Origin: a virus
Length of the DNA stretch: 23,731 bases
Strand: one strand, 5' to 3'
Virus record (IMG/VR): IMGVR_UViG_3300020578_003265
Location: 1-23,731 of that record
Under the pieces are notes generated by a model that was not told where the DNA came from, searched no databases, and saw only the letters and a list, made by a program, of their open reading frames with translations. Shown here one piece after another: positions 14,407-20,657 of this stretch. The position numbers and the translations under genes are program-made. Numbering within the stretch: position 1 is the first letter of the stretch; every line of letters starts with the position of its first letter.

Positions 14407-14736
14407 TTACCCATTGGTAGTTCTAGGCATAAATAGATTTCCTACCGGGGGTGGTGATGATGCAAAGTCGGCAGAGACGGAGACGCCATCAACGGTTTTG
14501 CAGGAGACTTTGTATTCGGCGTCGTCAACCCAACCATCTGCGCCAAATACAATCTTAGCCCTGGCTAGATCGTACACGTGAACCGATGGCAAACCCTCGG
14601 TCAATGATGCGTGAGGGCAGACCATTTCAAACGGCTCACACCTGTCTTGGATAAAACAAGCCAGCAAATCTTGTGCGGCAATTATTTCGCGGCAACTAAC
14701 CAAGGCGTGTTCGTGTTTTCTGTTTTTTTTGTTCAT
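14407..14736 (-). CDS. First gene of the packaging operon, unrecognised (109 aa)
   Basis: The frame begins MNKKNRKHEHALVSCREIIA at 14736. It opens the packaging/morphogenesis operon right beside the non-coding control region and ends 2 bp before the small terminase. Lysine-rich N-terminus, helical middle (EIIAAQDLLACFIQDRCEP), then mixed beta (ARAKIVFGADGWVDDAEYKVSC). Four Cys occur without a clear metal-binding spacing. No homologue recognised and no Shine-Dalgarno sequence. The place next to terminase could mean a packaging or HNH-like accessory role, but no HNH motif is present. Existence is supported by length, spacing and coding-like composition. Confidence 0.5.
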   Translation of the reverse strand: MNKKNRKHEHALVSCREIIAAQDLLACFIQDRCEPFEMVCPHASLTEGLPSVHVYDLARAKIVFGADGWVDDAEYKVSCKTVDGVSVSADFASSPPPVGNLFMPRTTNG

Positions 14737-14747
14737 AGATAGATGGC

Positions 14748-14823
14748 GCGATACGTTCCCCGCCTACCGCACCAAGGGGGTGGGTGAGGTGGGTGGGGTG
14801 GTTGCAGGGTGGTGCGATACATT
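14748..14823 (+). repeat. Direct repeats GCGATAC[G/A]TT
   Basis: Two 10-mers, GCGATACGTT at 14748-14757 and GCGATACATT at 14814-14823, 66 bp apart, flank the G-rich segment. They could be binding sites for an initiator or the small terminase. Two copies are too few to be certain. Confidence 0.45.
14776..14798 (+). other. Putative G-quadruplex motif
   Basis: The plus strand has four G runs, G5 (14776-14780), G3 (14782-14784), G3 (14791-14793) and G4 (14795-14798), with loops of 1, 6 and 1 nt. This meets the canonical G3+N1-7 rule. Formation in vivo is untested. Confidence 0.65.
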
Positions 14824-14904
14824 GCGCGGGAGGGGTTGCAGACTGGTTCTTATTTCTCTATTTTATTTTATTTTATTGATACTATGCCAAAGTAGTCTGC
14901 AACC
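14800..14904. repeat. GGTTGCAG boxes, two direct and one inverted
   Basis: GGTTGCAG occurs at 14800-14807 and 14834-14841 on the plus strand, and inverted (CTGCAACC) at 14897-14904. The last two lie inside the arms of the 17-bp inverted repeat. A shared 8-mer in three positions suggests a protein-binding box. Confidence 0.45.
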
Positions 14905-14910
14905 CCTCCC
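14828..14910. repeat. Perfect 17-bp inverted repeat with AT-rich core
   Basis: Left arm GGGAGGGGTTGCAGACT (14828-14844) and right arm AGTCTGCAACCCCTCCC (14894-14910) are exact reverse complements. The 49-bp centre is AT-rich and contains tandem TTTTA-type pentamers (about 14860-14877). There is no U-run after either arm and the loop is long, so it is not an intrinsic terminator. It could be an origin unwinding element, a site for a dimeric or multimeric protein, or a packaging site. Confidence 0.8.
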
Positions 14911-14927
14911 CCTTGTTTTGCACATCG

Positions 14928-15043
14928 ACCCATGCTAACCCATGCTGACCCTGAGCTTTTGCAAGTCGTTGACACTGTATGCTTTGCAAATTTTTTTTGC
15001 GTGCGTTGCTTCATATCTCTTTGATTCCGTGTGGTTTGCAAAT
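14928..15043 (+). repeat. ACCCATGCT tandem repeat and TTTGCAAAT pair
   Basis: ACCCATGCTA (14928-14937) and ACCCATGCTG (14938-14947) are a 10-bp tandem pair followed by a third partial ACC. TTTGCAAAT, itself nearly palindromic, occurs at 14983-14991 and 15035-15043. These add to the density of repeated short words next to the helicase gene end. Confidence 0.5.
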
Positions 15044-15046
15044 CTT

Positions 15047-16396
15047 TTATGGCGGAACAATCTGCCACATCCGTTTGGCGTGCCTAGCCGTGTCAAACCT
15101 CTTAACCCTTGATGATTGCTTGCTGGCAAGTCGGCTCAGGTACACGCCCGCCGCATTGTTCCACGACAGCAGCTTGTCGGCTTGCCGTGAGAACTGAAAG
15201 TCGTTGGAGGTCAACTCCCTTTGCAACTCCTCTGCCGATCCTTCCCATGCTCCCGCTGCTGGCGTAGTAAACAACAAAGCGTCAACGTAAGTCAGCAGTT
15301 GAACCTCTGGGGCCATGCCGTTGATCTCCTCGACCAAGCTAATGTGCTGCCAGGTTTTGACGCCAAACCGGTCTTTGCTTTTGATTTGATCAGGCATCTC
15401 CCATTGGTTGAGCCAGTAGAGATACGCTGGCAACTCCATTGACAGACGACGGCGAAACTCTGCCCGCTGCTCGCCTGTCTCCGCTGGCATCGGCATTTGT
15501 GACCACCGGCACAAGAACAGGCTCACCTTGTCCGCAATCGAATCGTCCAGCGGCGGCAAGGTCATCAGGTTCTCCGGTTCGTCGTTAAGGGAAATTGTGA
15601 CGCGCCAGAACGGTTGCAGGATAATCGCCTCGCGCCCTTTGCCGTGCATCCGCTGGTCTGGGTTGACCGTGATCTCCTTCAATCGACAACCGAAATCCCG
15701 GCGAGCGGCCAGCGTGGTGAGCGGCTGATCGTCTTCCATCATTAGATGTTCGCCGTGGAACAAATCAGAATTGAACGGCGTCATCCCGCTCATGTACTGG
15801 TACGGCCTGCCCTTCCTGCCGCCCAAAATCTCGGTGATGAGTTCTTGCAACAGGCTTTTGCCGCACCCGCGAGGGCCAGCCAGCACAAGTGCCTGCCCCG
15901 GTTGATGCTTGCGCGTGCTTAAGGCAGTGTACGCAACCTTCATCCACCCGTGGAAATAGTCGCGCTGGTCAATTTCTTCGTGCAAAAACAACCCGGCCAG
16001 CAACGAACCAATGAGCGGCCAGTCGCCCGGTGCAGGCTCTATGAGCTTGGGCGGCGTGGTGACAAGTATCCGGTTGCCATTGCAATAGATAATTCCCGGC
16101 CAATAGCCCGCAAGCGGCCCCGCATAAGACACGTAGCTGGTTTCGTTGATCTGGCAAATGCGGCGATCCATGGGCGACAAGGGCGCACCCTCTGGCCGCT
16201 TGGAACTGTAACCATCGAGCGACAACCGCCGGTAAAGCTGCGTCAGGTTGCAGCGCATCCAGCTATCGTCGTTGAAGTAGTAGTAACAATCTTTTTGGGG
16301 ATCGTGGTAGATTTCCCTTGTTATGCCGCCCCCGGCAGCAATTTCGCCGGACATAACGGCAGCGGCTTGGCCCACACGGTTGATAATCTTTGGCAT
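15047..16396 (-). CDS. Superfamily 3 / D5-like replicative helicase
   Basis: This 449-residue ATPase likely unwinds DNA at the phage replication fork. The start is ATG 16396 (MPKIINRVGQAAAV), 1 bp after the primase stop; the longer open frame upstream is a shadow of the primase gene. Walker A is GPRGCGKS (174-181), Walker B HLMMEDD (217-223), and the SF3 motif C-like strand is RVTISLND ending at Asn271. The C-terminal third is a helical/winged region. The N-terminal ~120 residues have no primase catalytic motif and probably mediate contact with the separate Toprim protein. Layout resembles D5/DUF5906-type phage helicases. It ends next to the putative origin region. Confidence 0.8.
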   Translation of the reverse strand: MPKIINRVGQAAAVMSGEIAAGGGITREIYHDPQKDCYYYFNDDSWMRCNLTQLYRRLSLDGYSSKRPEGAPLSPMDRRICQINETSYVSYAGPLAGYWPGIIYCNGNRILVTTPPKLIEPAPGDWPLIGSLLAGLFLHEEIDQRDYFHGWMKVAYTALSTRKHQPGQALVLAGPRGCGKSLLQELITEILGGRKGRPYQYMSGMTPFNSDLFHGEHLMMEDDQPLTTLAARRDFGCRLKEITVNPDQRMHGKGREAIILQPFWRVTISLNDEPENLMTLPPLDDSIADKVSLFLCRWSQMPMPAETGEQRAEFRRRLSMELPAYLYWLNQWEMPDQIKSKDRFGVKTWQHISLVEEINGMAPEVQLLTYVDALLFTTPAAGAWEGSAEELQRELTSNDFQFSRQADKLLSWNNAAGVYLSRLASKQSSRVKRFDTARHAKRMWQIVPP

Positions 16397-16397
16397 A

Positions 16398-17426
16398 TTA
16401 AACAGGCATGATTTTGAAACTTGTGAACGGCCCCATCCGGTTCCACTCGTCCAGGTCTTTAGGCCAAGTGCCGTCGGCTCGTCGGTCATCGGAGAAATCG
16501 GCAATCTTAACGCTGGCGGCAAAAGGTTCCAGTTGCTCGCCCCACTTGGTTGCGCCCTTGAAGCCGGTCTTTTCAGCGTGAGCAAAAATGCAGACCCGTT
16601 TGCCAGCAAACAACGGCAAGGCGGAAGGGTCAATCGACGGCGAGGCAGACAGCATTGCCACGGGCGCACACGATACGTCGGTCTTCGTGTAATGACTGGC
16701 CTGCTCCCACAATATGACTTGGTGAGCCACCAGAAAGTCCGGCAACCCTTCCACCAACGCTATCGCGGGAAATTCTTTGGCCTCTGGCAATCCTAGCGGC
16801 CAGCTTTTTTGACTCCCCTTGACGCTGTGACTTTTGCGCTCAGGCAGCGGCCCCATTTTGGGAAACTTCTCGTTGTCAACCCGCCGAACCTCTAGCACCC
16901 GCCCGCTGGCGTCGGTTACGCCGTAGCACTTCCAATCTCGCCAGCGACCCGTCACCAAGACACCCCGGCTTGCGGCCCACCTTAAACCCTCAATGCCGCC
17001 GATCTCTCGGTAGAACAGAATCTCTTGCAAATCCTTTTGCGAAGCTGCGCTAAAGCCTTCCAGCGAGGGCGGATGCCTTTCCACTGGCGGCGACGGCTTG
17101 TACTCAACGACAGGAGCAACCGGGCGCGGCAGGATTATTTCGTTGCCCTTGTGTAACAAGTTGCCGCGCTCACCCGGCCACTTGGCCACCGTCTCCAGCA
17201 ATCGCAGCAACTCCTTCTCCTGCCACGGCGGAACGCACGTTGCATTCCACTGGCGAAAGACTCCCAAGGCAACTTGTGGCTCTAGGTCAAAACCCATAAC
17301 AACCGCTTTAGCCAGTCGCGCCGTCGTGCCGTTGCCATCCTGACCTTGAATCGCAGGCCCGCACTTGGCGAGATAGCTTGCCGCTTGATCCGCCGCCGTG
17401 CGTTCGGTTGTGCGTATGAGTTTCAT
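16398..17426 (-). CDS. Toprim-domain primase-like protein
   Basis: A 342-residue protein that overlaps the upstream methyltransferase by 4 bp and is followed by the SF3 helicase, giving a two-gene primase-helicase pair. Residues ~17-80 (YLAKCGPAIQGQDG ... RQWNATCVPPWQEKEL) resemble the helical PriCT-type module that accompanies phage and plasmid primases. The Toprim core starts at IALVEGLPDFL with Glu226. The second motif reads IFAHAEKTG (280-288), so the usual D-x-D is H-A-E. It ends with DLDEW (324-328), often seen as 'DLND' in relatives. No CHC2-type zinc finger is present. Primer synthesis is inferred. Confidence 0.7.
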   Translation of the reverse strand: MKLIRTTERTAADQAASYLAKCGPAIQGQDGNGTTARLAKAVVMGFDLEPQVALGVFRQWNATCVPPWQEKELLRLLETVAKWPGERGNLLHKGNEIILPRPVAPVVEYKPSPPVERHPPSLEGFSAASQKDLQEILFYREIGGIEGLRWAASRGVLVTGRWRDWKCYGVTDASGRVLEVRRVDNEKFPKMGPLPERKSHSVKGSQKSWPLGLPEAKEFPAIALVEGLPDFLVAHQVILWEQASHYTKTDVSCAPVAMLSASPSIDPSALPLFAGKRVCIFAHAEKTGFKGATKWGEQLEPFAASVKIADFSDDRRADGTWPKDLDEWNRMGPFTSFKIMPV

Positions 17427-18916
17427 GGTCTTTGAGATTTGCAGGCCTCAATCCGCTCACAAGCGGTTTGAAAATGGGCGGGGTCGCGCTCGATGCCGAT
17501 GAAGTTGAAGCCCTCGCGCAGCGCGGCAATGCCCGTGCTGCCGCTGCCCATGAACGGGTCAAGGACGATGCCGCCGGGCCGCGTGACTAACCGCACAAGG
17601 TAGCGCATGAGCGCGATGGGCTTGACGGTCGGGTGCGGGTTGCGCCAGCTTTCCTCGCCGACGCCAAACAGCGGAAGCGCGGACTTGGTATGGTTGCCAC
17701 GGTCTTCGCCCGACGCCTTCGCCGTGTAGAAGAATCGGGCGGCAGAACCGGAGTCGCCGTAGCCGACTGCTTCCCATTCCCTACCAGGTGTGAAACTCCC
17801 GCCTCGCTCCTTCCATGCGGTTGTTTCTGCTCTTTTGTATTTCTGCGGCCCCTTTGCGCTCGTCGCTGTCTGCGGAAACAACCCCACCACCTCGTCGCTG
17901 CCGTCGTGGATGAGGTTGGCGGGCCAGCGGCCTTTCTTCCAATCATCCGTGACGCTTCCAGTCATCCCGCTGGTGTTTTTCCATCCTTTGCTTTCATATT
18001 GCGGTCTGCCCGTAATCTCCCCGCTCGCATCCACCCTGCACCCATCCACGTTGATCGCCCCCGTGCCGTGCCGCAGCACATTCTCCGCAACCGTGCCGAC
18101 TAGCGGCTTGCGTGCGACGGTGATTGGCTCTAGCGCGGGCTTCAGCGCAGTCCCCCACCCGGCCCACTGCTTCGCGGCGTCGGTCGCGGGCGCGGTAATG
18201 TTGCGGTCTGCAAACTTCGTCCCGCCGTCCATGTCCCACCCACTCATGGCGTTCTTTTGCACCCCCACCACCTCGCGCTCGGCCCATGCGTCGCCCGGTT
18301 GGCCCTTGCGCCCGTTCAGCCGCCACACCTCGGCGTCCATCCTGTCGTCGAATCCGACCTGCGCCTTTAACCACAGCCATCGCTCCCATGTTGGAATCAC
18401 GGCATAATCCGCGTTGCGCTCTGTCCATGACTGAATCGGCTGGTTGGCAACGCCAAGAGCATCACACAACTGCCGCCGAGTGACACCTAGCGCATCCATT
18501 TGATCCGCCACCCATGCTGTCACTGCAACGCGGGGCGCGGCGTCCTCTTTTCGCATCCTGTCGATAGCCTTATCGACTGCCAAACTTTTGGGAAATCCCG
18601 AGCCATACACCCACGCGATCATGTCGCGGATCTCAAACCCGGCGTCTTCGATGTTCACCGCCATCCGGTGTTGTGTCCGTGTCCCGGCGAAGCTCAACAG
18701 GTGCGCCCCCGGCTTGGCCGCCGCCAGCACCAGCCGCCAAAGCTCAACGCTTGGCACGTCGTAATCCCAAGCCTTGCCCATGAACCGCAGGCCATACGGC
18801 GGGTCAGTCACCACGGCATCCACCGGCGCAAGCGTCGGCAGCACGTCCGCGCTGTCGCCGTGGTAGAGCGTGCATAGCGCGTTGCCGTGCCTAATGATGA
18901 CGGGTTGGTTGGACAT
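17423..18916 (-). CDS. Beta-class DNA methyltransferase (N6-adenine type likely)
   Basis: This 497-residue S-adenosylmethionine-dependent DNA methyltransferase starts at ATG 18916, which overlaps the preceding stop as TAATG; another ATG at 18940 would add 8 residues. Catalytic motif IV is TDPPYG (37-42), and the SAM-binding motif I, VLDPFMGSGST (451-461), comes later after HPTVKP, so motif order is beta class. DPPY favours N6-adenine. A phage-type middle (GWGTALKPALEPITVARKPL, GTGAINVDGCR, GRWPANLIHDGSDEV) is as in many phage enzymes. Residues ~138-180 hold an HTH-like insertion (GVTRRQLCDALGVANQPIQS). No cognate restriction enzyme is nearby, so protection from host restriction or a regulatory role is inferred. 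Confidence 0.85.
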   Translation of the reverse strand: MSNQPVIIRHGNALCTLYHGDSADVLPTLAPVDAVVTDPPYGLRFMGKAWDYDVPSVELWRLVLAAAKPGAHLLSFAGTRTQHRMAVNIEDAGFEIRDMIAWVYGSGFPKSLAVDKAIDRMRKEDAAPRVAVTAWVADQMDALGVTRRQLCDALGVANQPIQSWTERNADYAVIPTWERWLWLKAQVGFDDRMDAEVWRLNGRKGQPGDAWAEREVVGVQKNAMSGWDMDGGTKFADRNITAPATDAAKQWAGWGTALKPALEPITVARKPLVGTVAENVLRHGTGAINVDGCRVDASGEITGRPQYESKGWKNTSGMTGSVTDDWKKGRWPANLIHDGSDEVVGLFPQTATSAKGPQKYKRAETTAWKERGGSFTPGREWEAVGYGDSGSAARFFYTAKASGEDRGNHTKSALPLFGVGEESWRNPHPTVKPIALMRYLVRLVTRPGGIVLDPFMGSGSTGIAALREGFNFIGIERDPAHFQTACERIEACKSQRP

Positions 18917-19029
18917 TATGCCTGCCGCCTTCTCGACCATTGACCCACCCGCCCCAAGCCAGGTCGCCAGCCGTTGCGGACGGCCCGATCAATCTTGGCA
19001 ACGATCTTGCGAAGCTGTTTGCGGGTCAT
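18916..19029 (-). CDS. Tiny basic protein (37 aa), unrecognised
   Basis: The frame MTRKQLRKIVAKIDRAVRNG... ends SRRRQA and carries about a third Lys/Arg residues. It is supported by its joints: its ATG overlaps the preceding stop as ATGA and its TAA overlaps the methyltransferase ATG as TAATG. It may be a real small DNA/RNA-binding peptide or a translational coupler for the methyltransferase. Too short for a reliable coding test. Confidence 0.4.
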   Translation of the reverse strand: MTRKQLRKIVAKIDRAVRNGWRPGLGRVGQWSRRRQA

Positions 19030-19259
19030 AAAAAAGGCTCCGCACCGGCCATTACCGGGCGGAGTTTTGGCGGCTGTTTCCATACAGCAGCCTCGCAGCC
19101 ACTGGACGCATTATGCGCAACCGTCAAAGTCTCTGGGCCGCAATCAGGGCAAATCGTGTAGCTGACTCGGCAAGCCACCGGCAGGGCTATTTCGCTTTCC
19201 TTTCGCCATTGGCGATCTATGCAGCGGATCCGTCGGCAGCGCGGGCATTGCGTGGCCAT
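19026..19259 (-). CDS. Zinc-ribbon-like protein, apparent C-terminal half of a split gene (77 aa)
   Basis: The protein starts MATQCPRCRRIRCIDRQW and contains CPRC (5-8) and CPDC (about 36-39), spaced like a zinc ribbon, then a less conserved tail. Its ATG lies within a 37-bp tandem duplication. If one copy is removed, the frame joins perfectly to the upstream 57-aa membrane ORF and yields a single 124-aa protein, so this is probably the displaced C-terminal half. It may be made by reinitiation, since the upstream stop lies only 4 nt before its ATG. The specific function is unknown. Confidence 0.6.
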   Translation of the reverse strand: MATQCPRCRRIRCIDRQWRKESEIALPVACRVSYTICPDCGPETLTVAHNASSGCEAAVWKQPPKLRPVMAGAEPFL

Positions 19260-19317
19260 CAGATCAGGCAGCGTCGGGTTGGCATTGCGTGGCCATCAGA
19301 TCAGGCAGCGTCGGGTT
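19244..19317. repeat. Perfect 37-bp tandem duplication
   Basis: Positions 19244-19280 and 19281-19317 are identical 37-mers. 37 is not a multiple of 3, so the insertion shifts the reading frame of the minus-strand gene that spans it. Both copies carry the same ATG context (at 19296 and 19259). Identity of all 37 bases points to a recent event, or to an assembly error. Confidence 0.9.
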
Positions 19318-19437
19318 GGTGATCCGTCCGCGCTCAATCCCGCACTGCTGGTCGGTCACGCCATCGGCGCGTAACCAAAAGAAAAACAGCGTCAGCAGCA
19401 GCCCGCCGATGACTGCAATTAAGGTTTGGTCGCTCAT
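19264..19437 (-). CDS. Small membrane protein, apparent N-terminal half of a split gene (57 aa)
   Basis: The frame starts at ATG 19437 (MSDQTLIAVIGGLLLTLFFF), overlapping the helicase stop as ATGA. Residues ~6-22 form a strong transmembrane helix followed by WLRADG, so the N-terminus probably lies outside or acts as an uncleaved anchor. It continues through DQQCGIERGRITNPTLPDL into the first copy of the 37-bp duplication and ends there (MATQCQPDAA stop). Without the duplication it would read on into the CPRC zinc-ribbon sequence. It could still act alone as a short membrane peptide. Too short for the usual ORF cut-off. Confidence 0.55.
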   Translation of the reverse strand: MSDQTLIAVIGGLLLTLFFFWLRADGVTDQQCGIERGRITNPTLPDLMATQCQPDAA

Positions 19438-20657
19438 AAAACTGCTTCTTGGAATTTCAACGCTCGCGGGCAGACGGAGAGATAAGTCGGACTAGCCTTG
19501 AGCCATAAGCCTTCCAGCGACTTAACCCGACTTAGGGCGACGTATGCCTGCCCCGGCTCCAAAGCTGCGCGAATGTCGATGTAAGCCCCCGGTAGAGTCG
19601 TCCCTTGCGACTTGTGGATGGTCATTGCGTAAGCCACGCGCAACGGGATTTGCCACATCTTTTCAGAATTCCGAGCGCGTGGGTTAAGCTCCCATTCGTA
19701 GTCGTTCGCCAAAATTGTCTCCCCCTCATCCGTGGCCACGGTCACGCTGTTCGCGGTCATGCCGTCAACCCAGCCCGTCGTGCCGTTGACAAATCGCCCC
19801 TCGCTATCGTTGGCGGTAAACATCACCCGCGCCCCCAAACGCAACGCCAGACGCATCGGCGTGATGCTGTTTTTCTTAAACCATGCCCGCACTTTTTCGT
19901 TGTTTGTCGAAAACGTGGCCTCGTAAACAAACTCTGGCAGCGACAAGTCGTCCAGCATGGCAAAATTAACCCGGTCAACATCGCGGTTGTGCGTGCATAG
20001 GCGCGTCAACCTAGCGGGCGGAAACATCTTGACGCATTGCTCCAGGGTTTTGCTTGACCGAGCCGAAAGCCGCCCCCGCCGCACGTCGCTTAGGGTTTCC
20101 AGATACTTGAGGTCGGTTTGCCGCCAGATTTTTTGCAAGCGCACCGTGGTAAAATTTGCCTCCGTCCAAGATTGGCTCTCAAACGCCCAATCATACGGCT
20201 GCTGATCTCGGCGCACGGGCGGCAACTGCAAGAAGTCGCCAGTGGCGATTACTTGTATGCCACCAAAAGGCCGGTCATCGTCGCGGCAAAACTGCAGCCA
20301 GAAATTGATGAAATCCAAAACCCTCCCCGGCAGCATGGACACCTCGTCGATAACAAGCGTGCGGCATTCGCGGATCCGTTGCCTAGCGTTCCGTGTATAA
20401 GCTGCCGGGATTTTGCAAAGATACTTGGCAAAATCCAAAAACGATTCGTCGGGTTCGGGGCCAATCCCAATCCCAGCCCAGCGGTGAATGGTCATGCCGC
20501 CGACGTTGAGCGCAGCGATTCCGGTGGGCGCTACCACGTCAGCGTCACGACCTTCCCTTGCCATCCATTCGCGCAATACCGTGGATTTGCCCGTGCCTGC
20601 CTGTCCGGTCAGGAACACGTTTTTTCCGGCTGTTGCTAATGCGGCAAAGTCGCTCAT
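19434..20657 (-). CDS. Pif1/RecD-like SF1B DNA helicase
   Basis: A 407-residue ATP-dependent 5'-3' helicase. Motifs in order: Walker A GQAGTGKS (18-25), motif Ia VVAPTGIAAL then GMTIHRWAGI (41-63), Walker B LVIDEVSML (101-109), motif III GDFLQLPPVRR, and near the C-terminus the Pif1/RecD motifs MTIHKSQGTTLPGA and QAYVALSRVKSLEGLWL. All core motifs are intact. It is compact, like other phage-encoded copies (Dda/Pif1 type). It overlaps the methyltransferase upstream by 4 bp (20654-20657). Roles in replication restart, origin melting or recombination are expected from family. Confidence 0.88.
   Translation of the reverse strand: MSDFAALATAGKNVFLTGQAGTGKSTVLREWMAREGRDADVVAPTGIAALNVGGMTIHRWAGIGIGPEPDESFLDFAKYLCKIPAAYTRNARQRIRECRTLVIDEVSMLPGRVLDFINFWLQFCRDDDRPFGGIQVIATGDFLQLPPVRRDQQPYDWAFESQSWTEANFTTVRLQKIWRQTDLKYLETLSDVRRGRLSARSSKTLEQCVKMFPPARLTRLCTHNRDVDRVNFAMLDDLSLPEFVYEATFSTNNEKVRAWFKKNSITPMRLALRLGARVMFTANDSEGRFVNGTTGWVDGMTANSVTVATDEGETILANDYEWELNPRARNSEKMWQIPLRVAYAMTIHKSQGTTLPGAYIDIRAALEPGQAYVALSRVKSLEGLWLKASPTYLSVCPRALKFQEAVL

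Larger units (their letters stand above)
14737..15046. other. Non-coding control region between replication and packaging blocks
   Basis: These 310 bp hold no convincing gene. They contain a G-rich segment with a G-quadruplex motif, a 17-bp perfect inverted repeat around an AT-rich core made of TTTTA repeats, short direct repeats (GCGATAC-TT, GGTTGCAG, ACCCATGCT, TTTGCAAAT) and homopolymer T/A tracts. Position between a D5-like helicase and the small terminase suits a replication origin, a cos/packaging site, or both. Short open frames here are judged accidental. Confidence 0.7.

Noticed and set aside
14828-14910. Intrinsic terminator formed by the inverted repeat
   Set aside because: The loop is 49 nt and no U-run follows the stem on either strand.
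14868-15068. Short minus-strand ORF (MKQRTQKKFAKH...) across the control region
   Set aside because: No ribosome-binding site, it overlaps the helicase end and includes one arm of the inverted repeat; composition looks accidental.
16397-16669. Longer N-terminus (540 aa) for the SF3 helicase
   Set aside because: The extra 91 codons run antisense-like in composition (Arg/Cys/Pro-rich) inside the primase gene in another frame. ATG 16396 sits 1 bp past the primase stop.
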